Source: Sphingomonadales bacterium (GTDB lineage: Bacteria > Pseudomonadota > Alphaproteobacteria > Sphingomonadales > Sphingomonadaceae). Taken from it: 63,154 nucleotides of DNA. Location of the stretch: assembly GCA_025356275.1 (NCBI GenBank), contig JANXUK010000129.1, positions 1 through 63,154 on the forward strand. Direction: 5' to 3'. Shown here one piece after another: positions 9,054 to 17,853 of this stretch. The notes beneath the pieces were generated by a model. It ran no database searches and was not told the origin of the DNA. It saw nothing but the letters and a program-made list of their open reading frames with translations. A program made the translations under genes and the position numbers. The number at the start of each line of letters is the position of its first letter. Position 1 is the first letter of the stretch.

Positions 9054-10466
9054 ATGATCCGCCACGCCGTAGCCGCCCTGCTCGCCGCGACCAGCCTTGC
9101 CCCGATCGCCCAAGCCGCGCCGGTCGATCCTGTTCCCACCCAGAGCGGCGCCGTGGCTGGCGTTGCCGAGGGTGGCGTCACCAGCTGGAAATGCATCCCC
9201 TTCGCCGCGCCGCCGGTGGGTGATCTGCGCTGGCGCGCGCCCCAGGCCCCCACACTGTGGAGCGGGGTGCGCGCCGCCGCCACCTATGGCCATGATTGCA
9301 TGCAGCTGCCGTTTGGCGGGGATGCCGCGCCGCTTGGCACGGAGCCGGCCGAGGATTGCCTGTACCTCAACATCTGGCGGCCCAGCGGCGGGTTCGCCAG
9401 GGTGCCGTTGCCGGTGCCATTGCCGGTGCTAGTGTGGATCTATGGCGGCGGATTCGTGAACGGCGGGGCCTCGCCGCCGACCTATGCGGGGGCCAATATG
9501 GCGCGGGCCGGCGTGGTATTCGTCAGCTTCAACTATCGGCTGGGGCGGTTCGGCACCTTCGCGCATCCGGCGCTGACCGCAGCCGATGCTGACCATGGCC
9601 TGTTGGGCAATTACGGTTACCTCGATCAGATCGCGGCGCTGCATTGGGTGCAGCATAATATCGCGGCATTCGGCGGCGATCCGGCGCGCGTTACGATCAT
9701 GGGCGAGAGCGCGGGCGGCATGTCGATCCACGCGCTGCTGACCTCGCCGCTCGCCGCAGGGCTGTTTGGCGGCGCGGTGATCATGTCCGGCGGAGATGGC
9801 GTGGTGATGGCCGGGGACGGCACCCTGGCCGGCGCCGAGACGCTGGGTGCTGCATTTGCCGCGCGCAAAGGCATCGCCGGCAGCGGGCCCGGGACGCTGG
9901 CCCAATTACGCGCATTAAGCGCCGCGCAGGTGGTCGATGGGCTCAACCTGATCCAGATGTTCGCACCCGGCCCGCACAATTTCTCCAGTCCGTTCGTCGA
10001 TGGCAAAATCGCGGTGGACGCGCCCGCTGCGTATGCCTTGGGCGGGTTTGCGCATGTGCCGGTGATGGTCGGCGCGACCAGCGGCGACATCGGCGGCCCG
10101 GGCGGAATGATGATCGCGGGCGCCAGCCATGTCGCCGGTGTGCTGGCCGCAAAGGGCGTGCCCTTGTGGGAATACCGCTTTTCCTATTCGGCCGAAAGCC
10201 TGCACAGCTCGCTCGCCGGACACGCCAGCGATATTCCATTCTTCCTGGACAATGCGGCAACCAAATATGGCGCCGCCACCACCGCGAAGGACGCCGCGAT
10301 GGGGCACATTATCAGCGCCTATATCGCCAATTTCGTGAAGACGGGCGACCCGGCCGGCGGCGATCTGCCGGCATGGCCGCGCTATGACCATGCCGGCGCA
10401 GCGATGATGGATTTCTCAGGCGAAGGAACGGCAGTGGCACGCACCGACACAACGGCAAAACCCTGA
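9054..10466 (+). CDS. Secreted type-B carboxylesterase
   Basis: A 470-residue alpha/beta hydrolase that would cleave carboxylic esters outside the cytoplasm. The N-terminus MIRHAVAALLAATSLAPIAQA is a signal peptide, and GGGAG spacing is good from GGGAGA at 9041-9046 to the ATG. The type-B signatures EDCLYLNIWRP and GESAGGMS are present, with S219 as nucleophile. A histidine in GHASDIPFFLDN and an acidic residue in GATSGDIGG complete the likely triad. It is divergent from the GH2 gene, with a 154-base gap that must hold both promoters. It may free acyl or aryl groups from the same conjugates that the GH2 enzyme attacks. Confidence 0.85.
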   Translation: MIRHAVAALLAATSLAPIAQAAPVDPVPTQSGAVAGVAEGGVTSWKCIPFAAPPVGDLRWRAPQAPTLWSGVRAAATYGHDCMQLPFGGDAAPLGTEPAEDCLYLNIWRPSGGFARVPLPVPLPVLVWIYGGGFVNGGASPPTYAGANMARAGVVFVSFNYRLGRFGTFAHPALTAADADHGLLGNYGYLDQIAALHWVQHNIAAFGGDPARVTIMGESAGGMSIHALLTSPLAAGLFGGAVIMSGGDGVVMAGDGTLAGAETLGAAFAARKGIAGSGPGTLAQLRALSAAQVVDGLNLIQMFAPGPHNFSSPFVDGKIAVDAPAAYALGGFAHVPVMVGATSGDIGGPGGMMIAGASHVAGVLAAKGVPLWEYRFSYSAESLHSSLAGHASDIPFFLDNAATKYGAATTAKDAAMGHIISAYIANFVKTGDPAGGDLPAWPRYDHAGAAMMDFSGEGTAVARTDTTAKP

Positions 10467-10587
10467 ACTCCGCCGGATCGGAGCGGTTGGCAAGCCTTGG
10501 ATAAACCGGCATGAGGCCTGTGTGTGGGTGGGGGGAACCGCCAAGCGGCATTCAGGCCGGACACCGGCTCGGGACAGGGGATTTTCG

Positions 10588-11919
10588 GTGGCAGGCACGC
10601 AATGGGCGCAGGACGACCCGCGCATCCATTTGGCTCAGAGCCCGATGAACGGGCGTCAGCTGATCGGCATCGCGCTGTGCGTGGCGCTCAACGCGCTGGA
10701 CGGCTTCGACGTGCTGGCGATCAGCTTTGCTTCGCCGGGGATTGCGGCCTCCTGGCACGTAGCCAAGGCGGCGCTGGGCTTTGTGCTGACGATGGAACTG
10801 TTCGGCATGGCGCTGGGTTCGGTGTTCCTGGGCTGGCTGGCAGACCGGATCGGGCGCCGCGCCACGGTGCTCGGCTGTCTGGTGACGATGCTGGTGGGGA
10901 TGATCGCCACGTCGATGGTGCGGGATCTGGGCGAACTGGCGGTGACCCGCGTACTGACCGGGGTCGGCATTGGCGGGATGCTGGCGGCAACCAATGCGCT
11001 GACCGCCGAATACGCCAATGCCCGGTCGCGTGCCACGTCGGTGGCGCTGATGGCGGCAGGCTATCCGTTGGGCGCGGTACTGGGCGGGTCGATCGTCAGT
11101 CACCTTTTGCTGCACCATGATTGGCGCAGCATTTTTCAGCTGGGGGCCTGCGCGGCGGCGCTGCTGGTGGTGCCGGCGGCATTGCTGTTGCCCGAGCCGG
11201 TTGGGGCTTTGCTGCGGCGTCGCGGACCCGATACGCTGGCGCGGGTCAATGCATCGCTGCGCGCGCTGGGGCACGACGAGATGACCGCGCTGCCACCCGA
11301 AGACCCCACCGAGATCGCCACACAATCCGGCAGTGGCTTTGCCAAATTGTTCGCGCCCGCCCTTCGCGCCACCACAATCCTGCTGACCGCCGCCTATTTC
11401 CTCCACATCATTACCTTTTATTTCGTGCTCAAGTGGGTGCCCAAGATCGTGGTCGACATGGGCTTTTCGCCATCGTCTGCTGCGGGGGTGCTGGTGTGGG
11501 CCAATGTTGGGGGATTGGCTGGATCGGCGGTGTTCGCGATTGCCGCTCTGCGGTTTGCGCCGCGCCGGCTGTTGCTCGTCACCATGGCGGGTTCGGCGGT
11601 GATGGTGGCCGTGTTCGGCATGGCCAATACCAGCCTCGCCAACCTGACGATGGCGGCGGGGGCGGCGGGGTTCTTCACCAATGCCACCATCGTCGGGCTC
11701 TATGCACTGGTCGCGGCCTCGTTCCCGACCCGGCTGCGCGGCGGCGGCACCGGCTTTGTGATCGGCGCTGGGCGGGGCGGTTCGGCAGTCGGCCCGATTG
11801 CGGCGGGGTTCCTGTTTCAGGCGAAAGTCGCGCTGCCGCTGGTCGCGGTGATCATGGCTTGCGGTTCGCTGCTGGCGATGGCGGCGCTGCTGGCGCTGCC
11901 CAAGCGGGCGGAGACCTGA
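10588..11919 (+). CDS. MFS transporter, aromatic acid:H+ symporter (AAHS) type
   Basis: A 443-residue inner-membrane transporter with 12 predicted helices. DGFDVLAISFASPGIAASW in the first helix and GWLADRIGRRAT in the loop after helix 2 are typical of the AAHS family, which imports benzoate-like acids. GTG at 10588 is preferred over an ATG at 10522 because GGGACAGGGG lies 8 bases before it and the upstream residues look non-coding. It lies between the esterase and the P450 on the same strand, so it may import the aromatic product of the secreted hydrolases. The substrate is unknown. Confidence 0.82.
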   Translation: MAGTQWAQDDPRIHLAQSPMNGRQLIGIALCVALNALDGFDVLAISFASPGIAASWHVAKAALGFVLTMELFGMALGSVFLGWLADRIGRRATVLGCLVTMLVGMIATSMVRDLGELAVTRVLTGVGIGGMLAATNALTAEYANARSRATSVALMAAGYPLGAVLGGSIVSHLLLHHDWRSIFQLGACAAALLVVPAALLLPEPVGALLRRRGPDTLARVNASLRALGHDEMTALPPEDPTEIATQSGSGFAKLFAPALRATTILLTAAYFLHIITFYFVLKWVPKIVVDMGFSPSSAAGVLVWANVGGLAGSAVFAIAALRFAPRRLLLVTMAGSAVMVAVFGMANTSLANLTMAAGAAGFFTNATIVGLYALVAASFPTRLRGGGTGFVIGAGRGGSAVGPIAAGFLFQAKVALPLVAVIMACGSLLAMAALLALPKRAET

Positions 11920-11951
11920 GCAGAGCGGAGCGGGGCGGAGCAGAGCAGAGC
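11919..11951. repeat. Short purine-rich GAGC/GGAGC tandem tract
   Basis: Just after the transporter stop codon, 5- to 6-base units such as GAGCA, GAGCG and GGAGC are repeated about six times. The tract is imperfect and too irregular for a stable hairpin. The rest of the 113-base gap holds only the GGAG ribosome-binding site of the P450 gene. Confidence 0.4.
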
Positions 11952-12032
11952 GCCGGGGCGGTATTGGCCGCCGCCGCAATTGCCGCCCGGTCACGGCGGT
12001 GGCATGCAAATCCGCGCCTATCGGAGACCACC

Positions 12033-13316
12033 ATGCCCGCCACGACCCGCACTCTCGACTCGATCCGCGTGGACTGGCCGGCCCCCGACAACGTGCCGGC
12101 GGATCGCAAGGTGGACCTTGGCTGGGCGATAGGTTTCACGCCGAATGACGAGGTGGACCCCTATGCGCAATGCGGCTGGCTCAGCGGGCCCGAAATCCCC
12201 CGCATCCTGTACAGCCCGGCCCAGCCCGGAGCCACCGCCGGCAGCGCGCTGTCAAGCAGCGGACGCGGCAGTTGGGTGGTGACGCATTACGAGGATATCG
12301 ACCGCGTCTATACCGACAATGACCATTTCTCGACCAAGGGCACCGCCGAATTCCAGGCGGTGATCGGTGAGACCTTCCGCTCGATTCCGCTGGCAGTCGA
12401 TCCGCCAGAGCACACCAAATACCGCCTGTTCCTGATGCCGCATTTCAGCCCGTCGCGGATGAACAAGATGGATGCCGACATCCGCGCGGTGGTCGTCGAA
12501 ATGATCGAGGCGGTCGCCGCCAAGGGCGAGGTCGACATCGCATGGGATTTTGGCCGGGTGTTCCCGGTGCGTATCTTCATGGGGCTGATGGGCTTTCCGC
12601 CGCCGATGTTCGAACAATTCCTCGATTGGGAATGGGACATCCTGCACTCGCACAGCCGCGAGAAAATGTCCGATGCTTTGCGCGGGGTGCTGGCGTTCCT
12701 GCGCGGCTTCATCGCCGAGAAGGAAGCCAATCCCGATGAGCATCTGGTCTCCGCCATCGTCCATGGCAAGATCGCCGGCCAGCCGCTGACCGAGGAGGAA
12801 AAGATCGGCATCGTGTGGTTCCTGTGGCTCGGCGGGCTGGATACGGTGGCCGCCACGATCAGCCAGATGTTCCGCCGCATGGTCATGGAACCGGCGATCC
12901 AGACGCAATTGCGCAGCCACCCCGAGCTGATCCAGACCGCAGTGGAGGAGTTTCTGCGCACCCAGCCGATCCTGTCCTCGGCGCGGCTGGTGACGCGCGA
13001 TTTTGCGTGGCACGGCGTGACGGTGAAGGCCGGTGACACGGTCCAGTGCCTGAACCCCTCGGGCAATTTCGACCCGGCGCGCTTTGCCGATCCGCACACG
13101 TTCGATCCGACGCGCAAGGGCAACCGGCATTTCACCTTCGTCGGCGGCGTGCACCTGTGCCTGGGCGCGCCGCTGGCACGGCGGGAGCTGCGCATCCTGC
13201 TCGATGAATGGTTCCGCCGCATCCCCGCGTTCCGCGCCAAGCCGGGTGCGGACACAGCGGTGTTTCCGGGGCTACTCTCCATTCGCAACCTGCCGATCGA
13301 ATGGGATGTTGCCTGA
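12033..13316 (+). CDS. Bacterial class I cytochrome P450
   Basis: A 427-residue soluble monooxygenase that would hydroxylate a hydrophobic substrate using electrons from a ferredoxin and its reductase, neither of which is in this window. The heme-binding loop FTFVGGVHLCLGAPLAR gives the thiolate ligand C376. The K-helix ExxR is EEFLR. The I-helix reads GGLDTVAATI, keeping the acid-alcohol pair as D-T. The ATG at 12033 follows GGAG at 12023. The protein resembles terpenoid- or aromatic-oxidising CYPs of sphingomonads, but the subfamily cannot be named. It sits between an aromatic-type transporter and a hydrolase, which suggests breakdown rather than biosynthesis. Confidence 0.9.
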   Translation: MPATTRTLDSIRVDWPAPDNVPADRKVDLGWAIGFTPNDEVDPYAQCGWLSGPEIPRILYSPAQPGATAGSALSSSGRGSWVVTHYEDIDRVYTDNDHFSTKGTAEFQAVIGETFRSIPLAVDPPEHTKYRLFLMPHFSPSRMNKMDADIRAVVVEMIEAVAAKGEVDIAWDFGRVFPVRIFMGLMGFPPPMFEQFLDWEWDILHSHSREKMSDALRGVLAFLRGFIAEKEANPDEHLVSAIVHGKIAGQPLTEEEKIGIVWFLWLGGLDTVAATISQMFRRMVMEPAIQTQLRSHPELIQTAVEEFLRTQPILSSARLVTRDFAWHGVTVKAGDTVQCLNPSGNFDPARFADPHTFDPTRKGNRHFTFVGGVHLCLGAPLARRELRILLDEWFRRIPAFRAKPGADTAVFPGLLSIRNLPIEWDVA

Positions 13317-13353
13317 CACCGTATTCGCCTGGAACCAAGAGGGAGAGCACCTG

Positions 13354-14856
13354 ATGCCCTGTTCAATCCTGCGCCGCTGGCGCATCGCCGCCCTGACGAT
13401 CCCCGCGCTGGCGCTCGCCGCCGTATCGCCCTGCGCCACCCCAGCCTCTGCAGATCCCGCAACGCTCAAATCGGTCCCCGGCAAGCCCGCGCTGCTGGTC
13501 GGGGCGTTCGACCTGGCCACACTCGGCTACCGGATGGATGAGAGCTTTCTGTCGGGCACCGCCACCTCCTATGCCTTGGTGGCCAAGCCGACAATCGACG
13601 GCGATTTGCGCGTCAAGCCCGCCTCCACCGCACCCTTCGCCACGCGGATGGTGGTGATCCGGCCCACCGACTCCGCCAAGTTCAACGGCACCGTGCTGGT
13701 GGAATGGCTCAACGTCACCGCCGGACAGGACACGCCCGCCGACTGGATGGTCGCCCATCGCGAGATGCTGCGGCGCGGTTTCGCCTATGTCGCGGTCTCG
13801 GCGCAGAGTGTGGGGGTCGAGGGTGGCAATTCGGTCATGGGCATGGGCACGCCGCTCAAGAAGGCCGATCCGGCCCGCTATGGCGCGCTCTCGCACCCCG
13901 GCGATGCGTGGTCGTTCGACATCTTCTCCCAGGCCGGCGCGGCGGTGAAGGCGGCGCGCGGCAATGGCTTGCTCGGCGATCTCATGCCCGAGCGCGTCAT
14001 CGCCCTGGGCGAATCGCAATCGGCGGTGTTCCTCACGACTTATGTGGATGCGGTCGATCGGGTGGCGGCGGTCTATGACGGCTTCCTGATCCACTCGCGC
14101 TTCGGTGGCGGCGCCTCGCTCAGCGGCATTGGCCTGCGTGATCCGCGCAATGCCACCGACCCTTCGGCGATGCCGCCCCAGTTGCGCTTTCGCCGCGACA
14201 TGCGGGTGCCGCTGCTGTGCCTGATAACCGAGACCGACCTGATGGGCGCTGGCCTCACCGGATACGGCGCATCGCGCGTGGCCGACGGTCGCAATCTGCG
14301 CGTGTGGGAGTTGGCGGGCGCCGCGCATGCCGATGGCTATCTGTTCGGCGGAGCGTTCGTCGATTCGGGGTCGCTGCCGGTGGAACGGCTGGCCAAGGTG
14401 TTCGTCCCCAGCACCGCCAGTCCGGCCGGCAAATTCGCCCGGCCCTTCAATGCCGGCATGCCGCATCACTATGTGCTGGAGGCTGCAATTGCCGCGATCG
14501 ACCGCTGGGTGCGGACCGGCAGGCCGCCTGCCCCCACCGCCACGCTGACGCTGGCCGGCGGCGCGCTGGTGCCCGATGCCAATGGCGTGGCGCAGGGCGG
14601 CGTCCGCACGCCATGGACCGATGTGCCGACGATGCGCCTGTCCGGGCTGGGCAATGCCGGCAACTTCACCGCGCAGCTGGTCGGGGTCAGCGAGCCCTAT
14701 GATGCGGCACGCCTCGCCGCGCTCTATCCCGGCGGCAAGCCCGACTATCTGCGCCACTTCACCGCCGCGCTCGACCGGGCGATTGCGCGGGGGCATATCG
14801 TCGCCGCCGACCGCTCAGAGATCCTCGCCATCGCCGCGATCAATTATCCCGAGTAG
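13354..14856 (+). CDS. Secreted alpha/beta-hydrolase domain protein
   Basis: A 500-residue exported protein of a little-studied alpha/beta-hydrolase domain family common in sphingomonads. A signal peptide (RRWRIAALTIPALALAAVSP, ending near ATPASA) covers residues 1-35. The nucleophile motif GESQSA places S221 at the elbow, and the histidine is probably in GAAHADGYLF. A GGGAGAG ribosome-binding site precedes the ATG at 13354. It lies 37 bases after the P450 and is probably co-transcribed with it. The family hydrolyses esters or lactones; the real substrate is unknown. Confidence 0.75.
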   Translation: MPCSILRRWRIAALTIPALALAAVSPCATPASADPATLKSVPGKPALLVGAFDLATLGYRMDESFLSGTATSYALVAKPTIDGDLRVKPASTAPFATRMVVIRPTDSAKFNGTVLVEWLNVTAGQDTPADWMVAHREMLRRGFAYVAVSAQSVGVEGGNSVMGMGTPLKKADPARYGALSHPGDAWSFDIFSQAGAAVKAARGNGLLGDLMPERVIALGESQSAVFLTTYVDAVDRVAAVYDGFLIHSRFGGGASLSGIGLRDPRNATDPSAMPPQLRFRRDMRVPLLCLITETDLMGAGLTGYGASRVADGRNLRVWELAGAAHADGYLFGGAFVDSGSLPVERLAKVFVPSTASPAGKFARPFNAGMPHHYVLEAAIAAIDRWVRTGRPPAPTATLTLAGGALVPDANGVAQGGVRTPWTDVPTMRLSGLGNAGNFTAQLVGVSEPYDAARLAALYPGGKPDYLRHFTAALDRAIARGHIVAADRSEILAIAAINYPE

Positions 14857-14867
14857 CCCCGGAGCAT

Positions 14868-14892
14868 GATGACGTCTCGTTGGTTCGTCATC
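14868..14892 (+). terminator. Possible hairpin after the hydrolase gene
   Basis: GATGACG (14868-14874) pairs with CGTCATC (14886-14892) over an 11-base loop, 12 bases after the hydrolase stop codon. The stem is short and no T-run follows, so this is a weak terminator candidate at best. Confidence 0.25.
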
Positions 14893-14941
14893 AAACATAT
14901 ATTCCGAGCAGGGATCGTATCGCGACCTTGGGAGACCGAGT

Positions 14942-15088
14942 ATGGACCAGGACGCCAGGTAAATCCACGTAGAGACCGACGAGGCTCGGGCCGGCGAAAC
15001 CCCCCATATTGTCCGCTATGTGCTGGCGATCAGCCTTATTCTGGCAATTGTAGTGCTCGCAGTGATTTGGGCGGTTCTGCGCCACTGA
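14942..15088 (+). pseudogene. Small single-span membrane protein interrupted by an in-frame stop
   Basis: A good GGGAG site (14930-14934) precedes ATG at 14942, but the reading frame meets TAA at 14960-14962 after six codons. The same frame then continues for 41 sense codons to TGA at 15088. It encodes an acidic stretch (HVETDEARAGETPH) followed by one clear membrane helix (ALISLILAIVVLAVIW-like, read from 15011 to 15077). From memory, short proteins with this TDEARAG-TPHxVRYVL layout are common in Sphingomonadaceae and have no known function. TAA probably derives from CAA (Gln). No canonical start codon lies between the stop and the helix, so the gene is likely dead unless the stop is read through. 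Confidence 0.6.
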
Positions 15089-15223
15089 CCGCATGATGCG
15101 CTGCTGTGCGACCAGATCACATGGTGATACCGGAGGCAGGCAGCCAAAGGGACTATTGAGCGAGGCGAAGGCGGAAGCCAATATCCGACTGAAGCCGGCG
15201 GGGATGACGCCTCGAACGGGACC

Positions 15224-16606
15224 TCAAACGAGATCCCGCTCACCGCGCATGATCGCGCAACCTATCGCCACCAGCCCGCTCATCGCGGCGGTGCGCAGCG
15301 GGTAATCAGCCAGCGAATGCAACAGCACTGCGCCCACTCCGATGCTCGCGCCCAGCATCAGGGGATCAGGCTCAAACCCGCGCCATAGCCGGATAGCGCG
15401 CGGCACGAACCACCCCAAAAACGCCGCCAAAGCCGCCGCGCCGAACACGCCGGTCTCGATCAACAGCTCCAGCAGGTCATCATGCGCGTGGTTGACGAAG
15501 ATCGAGGTGACCTGCGCCATGTTCTCATACCAGCGGTACAGCTCCGCAAAACTGCCCAGGCCCGACCCGAACGGCGCAAAATCGCGCAGCATCACCAGCC
15601 CATGCGCCAGGAAATCATGCCGGCTGATCCCCGCCACCGCGCCGTGCCCGACCAGATCGTTGCCGACCGGCCCGAACAGCGCAAACCCCACCGCGATCAG
15701 GGCCAGTACCCCTGCGCCGGCCACCAGCCAGCCGCTGCGCCAATCCGGCCGCGCGATCAGCGCCAGCCCCAGCATCACCGGCACCAGCAGCGTCTGCGCG
15801 GCCAACGACGATGTGGCGACCACCCCGGCCATCAATAACGCGCCAAACGCCAATGCGCCATAATGCCGCCCGCCGGTCCGCCACCACGCCGGCCGTTGGG
15901 CGCGACGCTCCGCCACGCGTCGCCGCGTCTTGCCCGCCAGCGCCATCTCGGCCCCGCCGCACAGCGTCAGCGCCATCAGCAGAAAGCTGCCCTGATGGTT
16001 GGCATTGGCGAAAAATCCGTCACCCAGCCCGGCATTGGTGATGGTGTAAATGGTAAATGTGCCGGCGAAACGCTGAAAAAAGCCCAGCAGCACCGATGCC
16101 GCAGCAATCCATGCCACCACCATTGCGGCCCGGGCCAGCGGTGGCCGCTCGGGGCTGCGCATCGCCAGATACAGCGCCAGCGCGGGCAGCCACGCGGTCA
16201 GGCTGGACAGGCTGTGCCATGGTGACAGTGACAGCGTCATCCACGGCGCCGGCGCGCCCAATAGCGCGAAGCCCGCCGCCACCGGCGCCCGCCCCGGCAA
16301 ATGCCGCCACACCACCGGCGGCAGTGGCACGAATTGCACCAGCGCCAGCAACAGCAGCGCCACGCCGAACCACCGCAGCGGCGAAGCATAAAGCCGCGCT
16401 CGCAAACTTTCGACCACGCCCATATGCGCGCCCGGCAACTCCGGCGTGCCAGTATGCAGCGCCCATGCAGCCAGCCCGGCGCCCAGCACTTGCAGCAACA
16501 GATTGGCCCCCGCGCCCGCCGCGCTCGCCCCGCCCAGTACCAGCACCAGCGCCAGATAGGCGAGGGTGGCCCAGCCGAACGGCCCGATCCGCTGCGACCG
16601 GCTCAT
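15224..16606 (-). CDS. O-antigen ligase/polymerase-like membrane protein (Wzy_C domain)
   Basis: A 460-residue inner-membrane protein with about 11 predicted helices. The loop NHAHDDLLELLIETG near residue 385 is the Wzy_C signature of O-antigen ligases and related polysaccharide polymerases. In an exopolysaccharide locus it would join or transfer lipid-linked repeat units on the periplasmic side. It is the last gene of the minus-strand set wzc-like, helical-repeat protein, ligase, and overlaps its upstream neighbour by 4 bases. The locus also has an EpsG-like polymerase, so which of the two makes the chain is open. Confidence 0.8.
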   Translation of the reverse strand: MSRSQRIGPFGWATLAYLALVLVLGGASAAGAGANLLLQVLGAGLAAWALHTGTPELPGAHMGVVESLRARLYASPLRWFGVALLLLALVQFVPLPPVVWRHLPGRAPVAAGFALLGAPAPWMTLSLSPWHSLSSLTAWLPALALYLAMRSPERPPLARAAMVVAWIAAASVLLGFFQRFAGTFTIYTITNAGLGDGFFANANHQGSFLLMALTLCGGAEMALAGKTRRRVAERRAQRPAWWRTGGRHYGALAFGALLMAGVVATSSLAAQTLLVPVMLGLALIARPDWRSGWLVAGAGVLALIAVGFALFGPVGNDLVGHGAVAGISRHDFLAHGLVMLRDFAPFGSGLGSFAELYRWYENMAQVTSIFVNHAHDDLLELLIETGVFGAAALAAFLGWFVPRAIRLWRGFEPDPLMLGASIGVGAVLLHSLADYPLRTAAMSGLVAIGCAIMRGERDLV

Positions 16607-17853
16607 TGCCCGATACCTTCGTTCCGGGCGCGTTCGTGCCGGGTGCCTTCATCAATGCCGTAACGCACCGCGCGAACCTCCTGCTCGGCCGCCATTTCGC
16701 CCGGCACCACCGAGGCGATGTCGAGATATTGCCCGCCGCAGGCCCCGGCCATTGCCCCGGCCGGCGGGACGGTCACCTCCAGATTGAGCACGCGCAGCCC
16801 CTCGCCGCCGGCGCGCAGGCCCTGCTTGCCCAGCGCATTGCCGGTGTCGGCGCAGACCAGCCGTGCCACCAGCACACCATCGGCCCCGCCCTGCGGTTCA
16901 TAGCGCAGGGTAACGCGGTGCGGCCCCGGCGTCAGCACCACCAGCTGGCGCAGCAGCACGCCCGGTGCGCGGCCATACGCGGCCAGATCGATCCCGCCCT
17001 GCGGTGAAGCCTCCGCCGCGCCGAACTCACCCGTCGCCAGCTGCCAGCCGAATGGCGGAGGTGCGGCGAGGTCGGCAAAATCGGGGCTGTGCACCGCGCC
17101 CTCGCTCGCCCGCCCGGTCCGCGACAGCGCCCGCGCACCGGCGTAATCCCGCGCCGTCACCCGCAGCGCGATCACCAGATTGCGGGCATCGGGGATCGCC
17201 AGCGCACCCGGCGTCACCCCGTTCACCACATGCATAATCAGCGGCTGGGGGTGGGTGACGGTGGAAAATCCGTTCAGATACGACGCCACCAGCTCGGGAT
17301 GCGACGCCAGCGCGCCCAGCGCCAGATCGGCATGCGGCGCGCTATCCGTCGTCGCGCCGAGCCGGGTCAGCACCTCCGCCGCGACGCCATTCTCGATCCG
17401 CCACACCACCGAGAGTTGGCCGATTGCCGCGCCGATGCGCCCGGCGTGCACCTGACTTTGCAAAAGCGCGAGGCGCGGCAGCAACTCATGCGGATCGCGC
17501 CGCACCGCCTCGCCATAGAGCGCCCGCGTCTGCCGCCCGCCAGGATTGCGTAACGCCGCCGCATTGCCCGCCGCTACGAACGGCTCGGGCGCCAATGGGT
17601 CGCTGGCCAAAGCGGCGGCGATGACGCCCGGCGGCGCGGTCTGCCCCGGCGCGAGGCTGCGCAGCTGACCCAGCGCCGATGGGCCCGGCAGACCGCCGGC
17701 AGAGCCGCCCGCCGCGCTCGCCGAAAAACGCGCACTCGCCGCCAACAGCGCCGCCGCGCCCAGCAACGCTGCGGTCAGCAACGCGCCGCGCTGCTGCCAG
17801 ACCCGGTTCGCCAACCCCGGGCCCCGCCGTATCCTGCGATTATAAGCCATCAT
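16603..17853 (-). CDS. Membrane-anchored helical-repeat protein of the exopolysaccharide locus
   Basis: A 416-residue protein that I do not recognise as a named family. Residues 24-48 form one membrane helix near the N-terminus. Residues 80-230 are alanine-rich helices that look like degenerate TPR repeats. The last 150 residues are beta-rich and may be a jelly-roll or carbohydrate-binding domain. The orientation suggests a periplasmic body. It overlaps both the wzc-like gene (ATGA at 17850-17853) and the ligase gene, so it is made in step with the assembly machinery and may organise it or bind polymer. Confidence 0.6.
   Translation of the reverse strand: MMAYNRRIRRGPGLANRVWQQRGALLTAALLGAAALLAASARFSASAAGGSAGGLPGPSALGQLRSLAPGQTAPPGVIAAALASDPLAPEPFVAAGNAAALRNPGGRQTRALYGEAVRRDPHELLPRLALLQSQVHAGRIGAAIGQLSVVWRIENGVAAEVLTRLGATTDSAPHADLALGALASHPELVASYLNGFSTVTHPQPLIMHVVNGVTPGALAIPDARNLVIALRVTARDYAGARALSRTGRASEGAVHSPDFADLAAPPPFGWQLATGEFGAAEASPQGGIDLAAYGRAPGVLLRQLVVLTPGPHRVTLRYEPQGGADGVLVARLVCADTGNALGKQGLRAGGEGLRVLNLEVTVPPAGAMAGACGGQYLDIASVVPGEMAAEQEVRAVRYGIDEGTRHERARNEGIGQ

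Noticed and set aside
8900..9283. N-terminal extension of the GH2 gene by 128 residues
   Set aside because: The signal peptide begins at 8899, and the extension overlaps the esterase signal peptide region with no family similarity.
13363..14796. A 477-codon minus-strand frame opposite the secreted hydrolase
   Set aside because: Composition is typical of antisense shadow, and the plus-strand gene has a signal peptide and catalytic motif.
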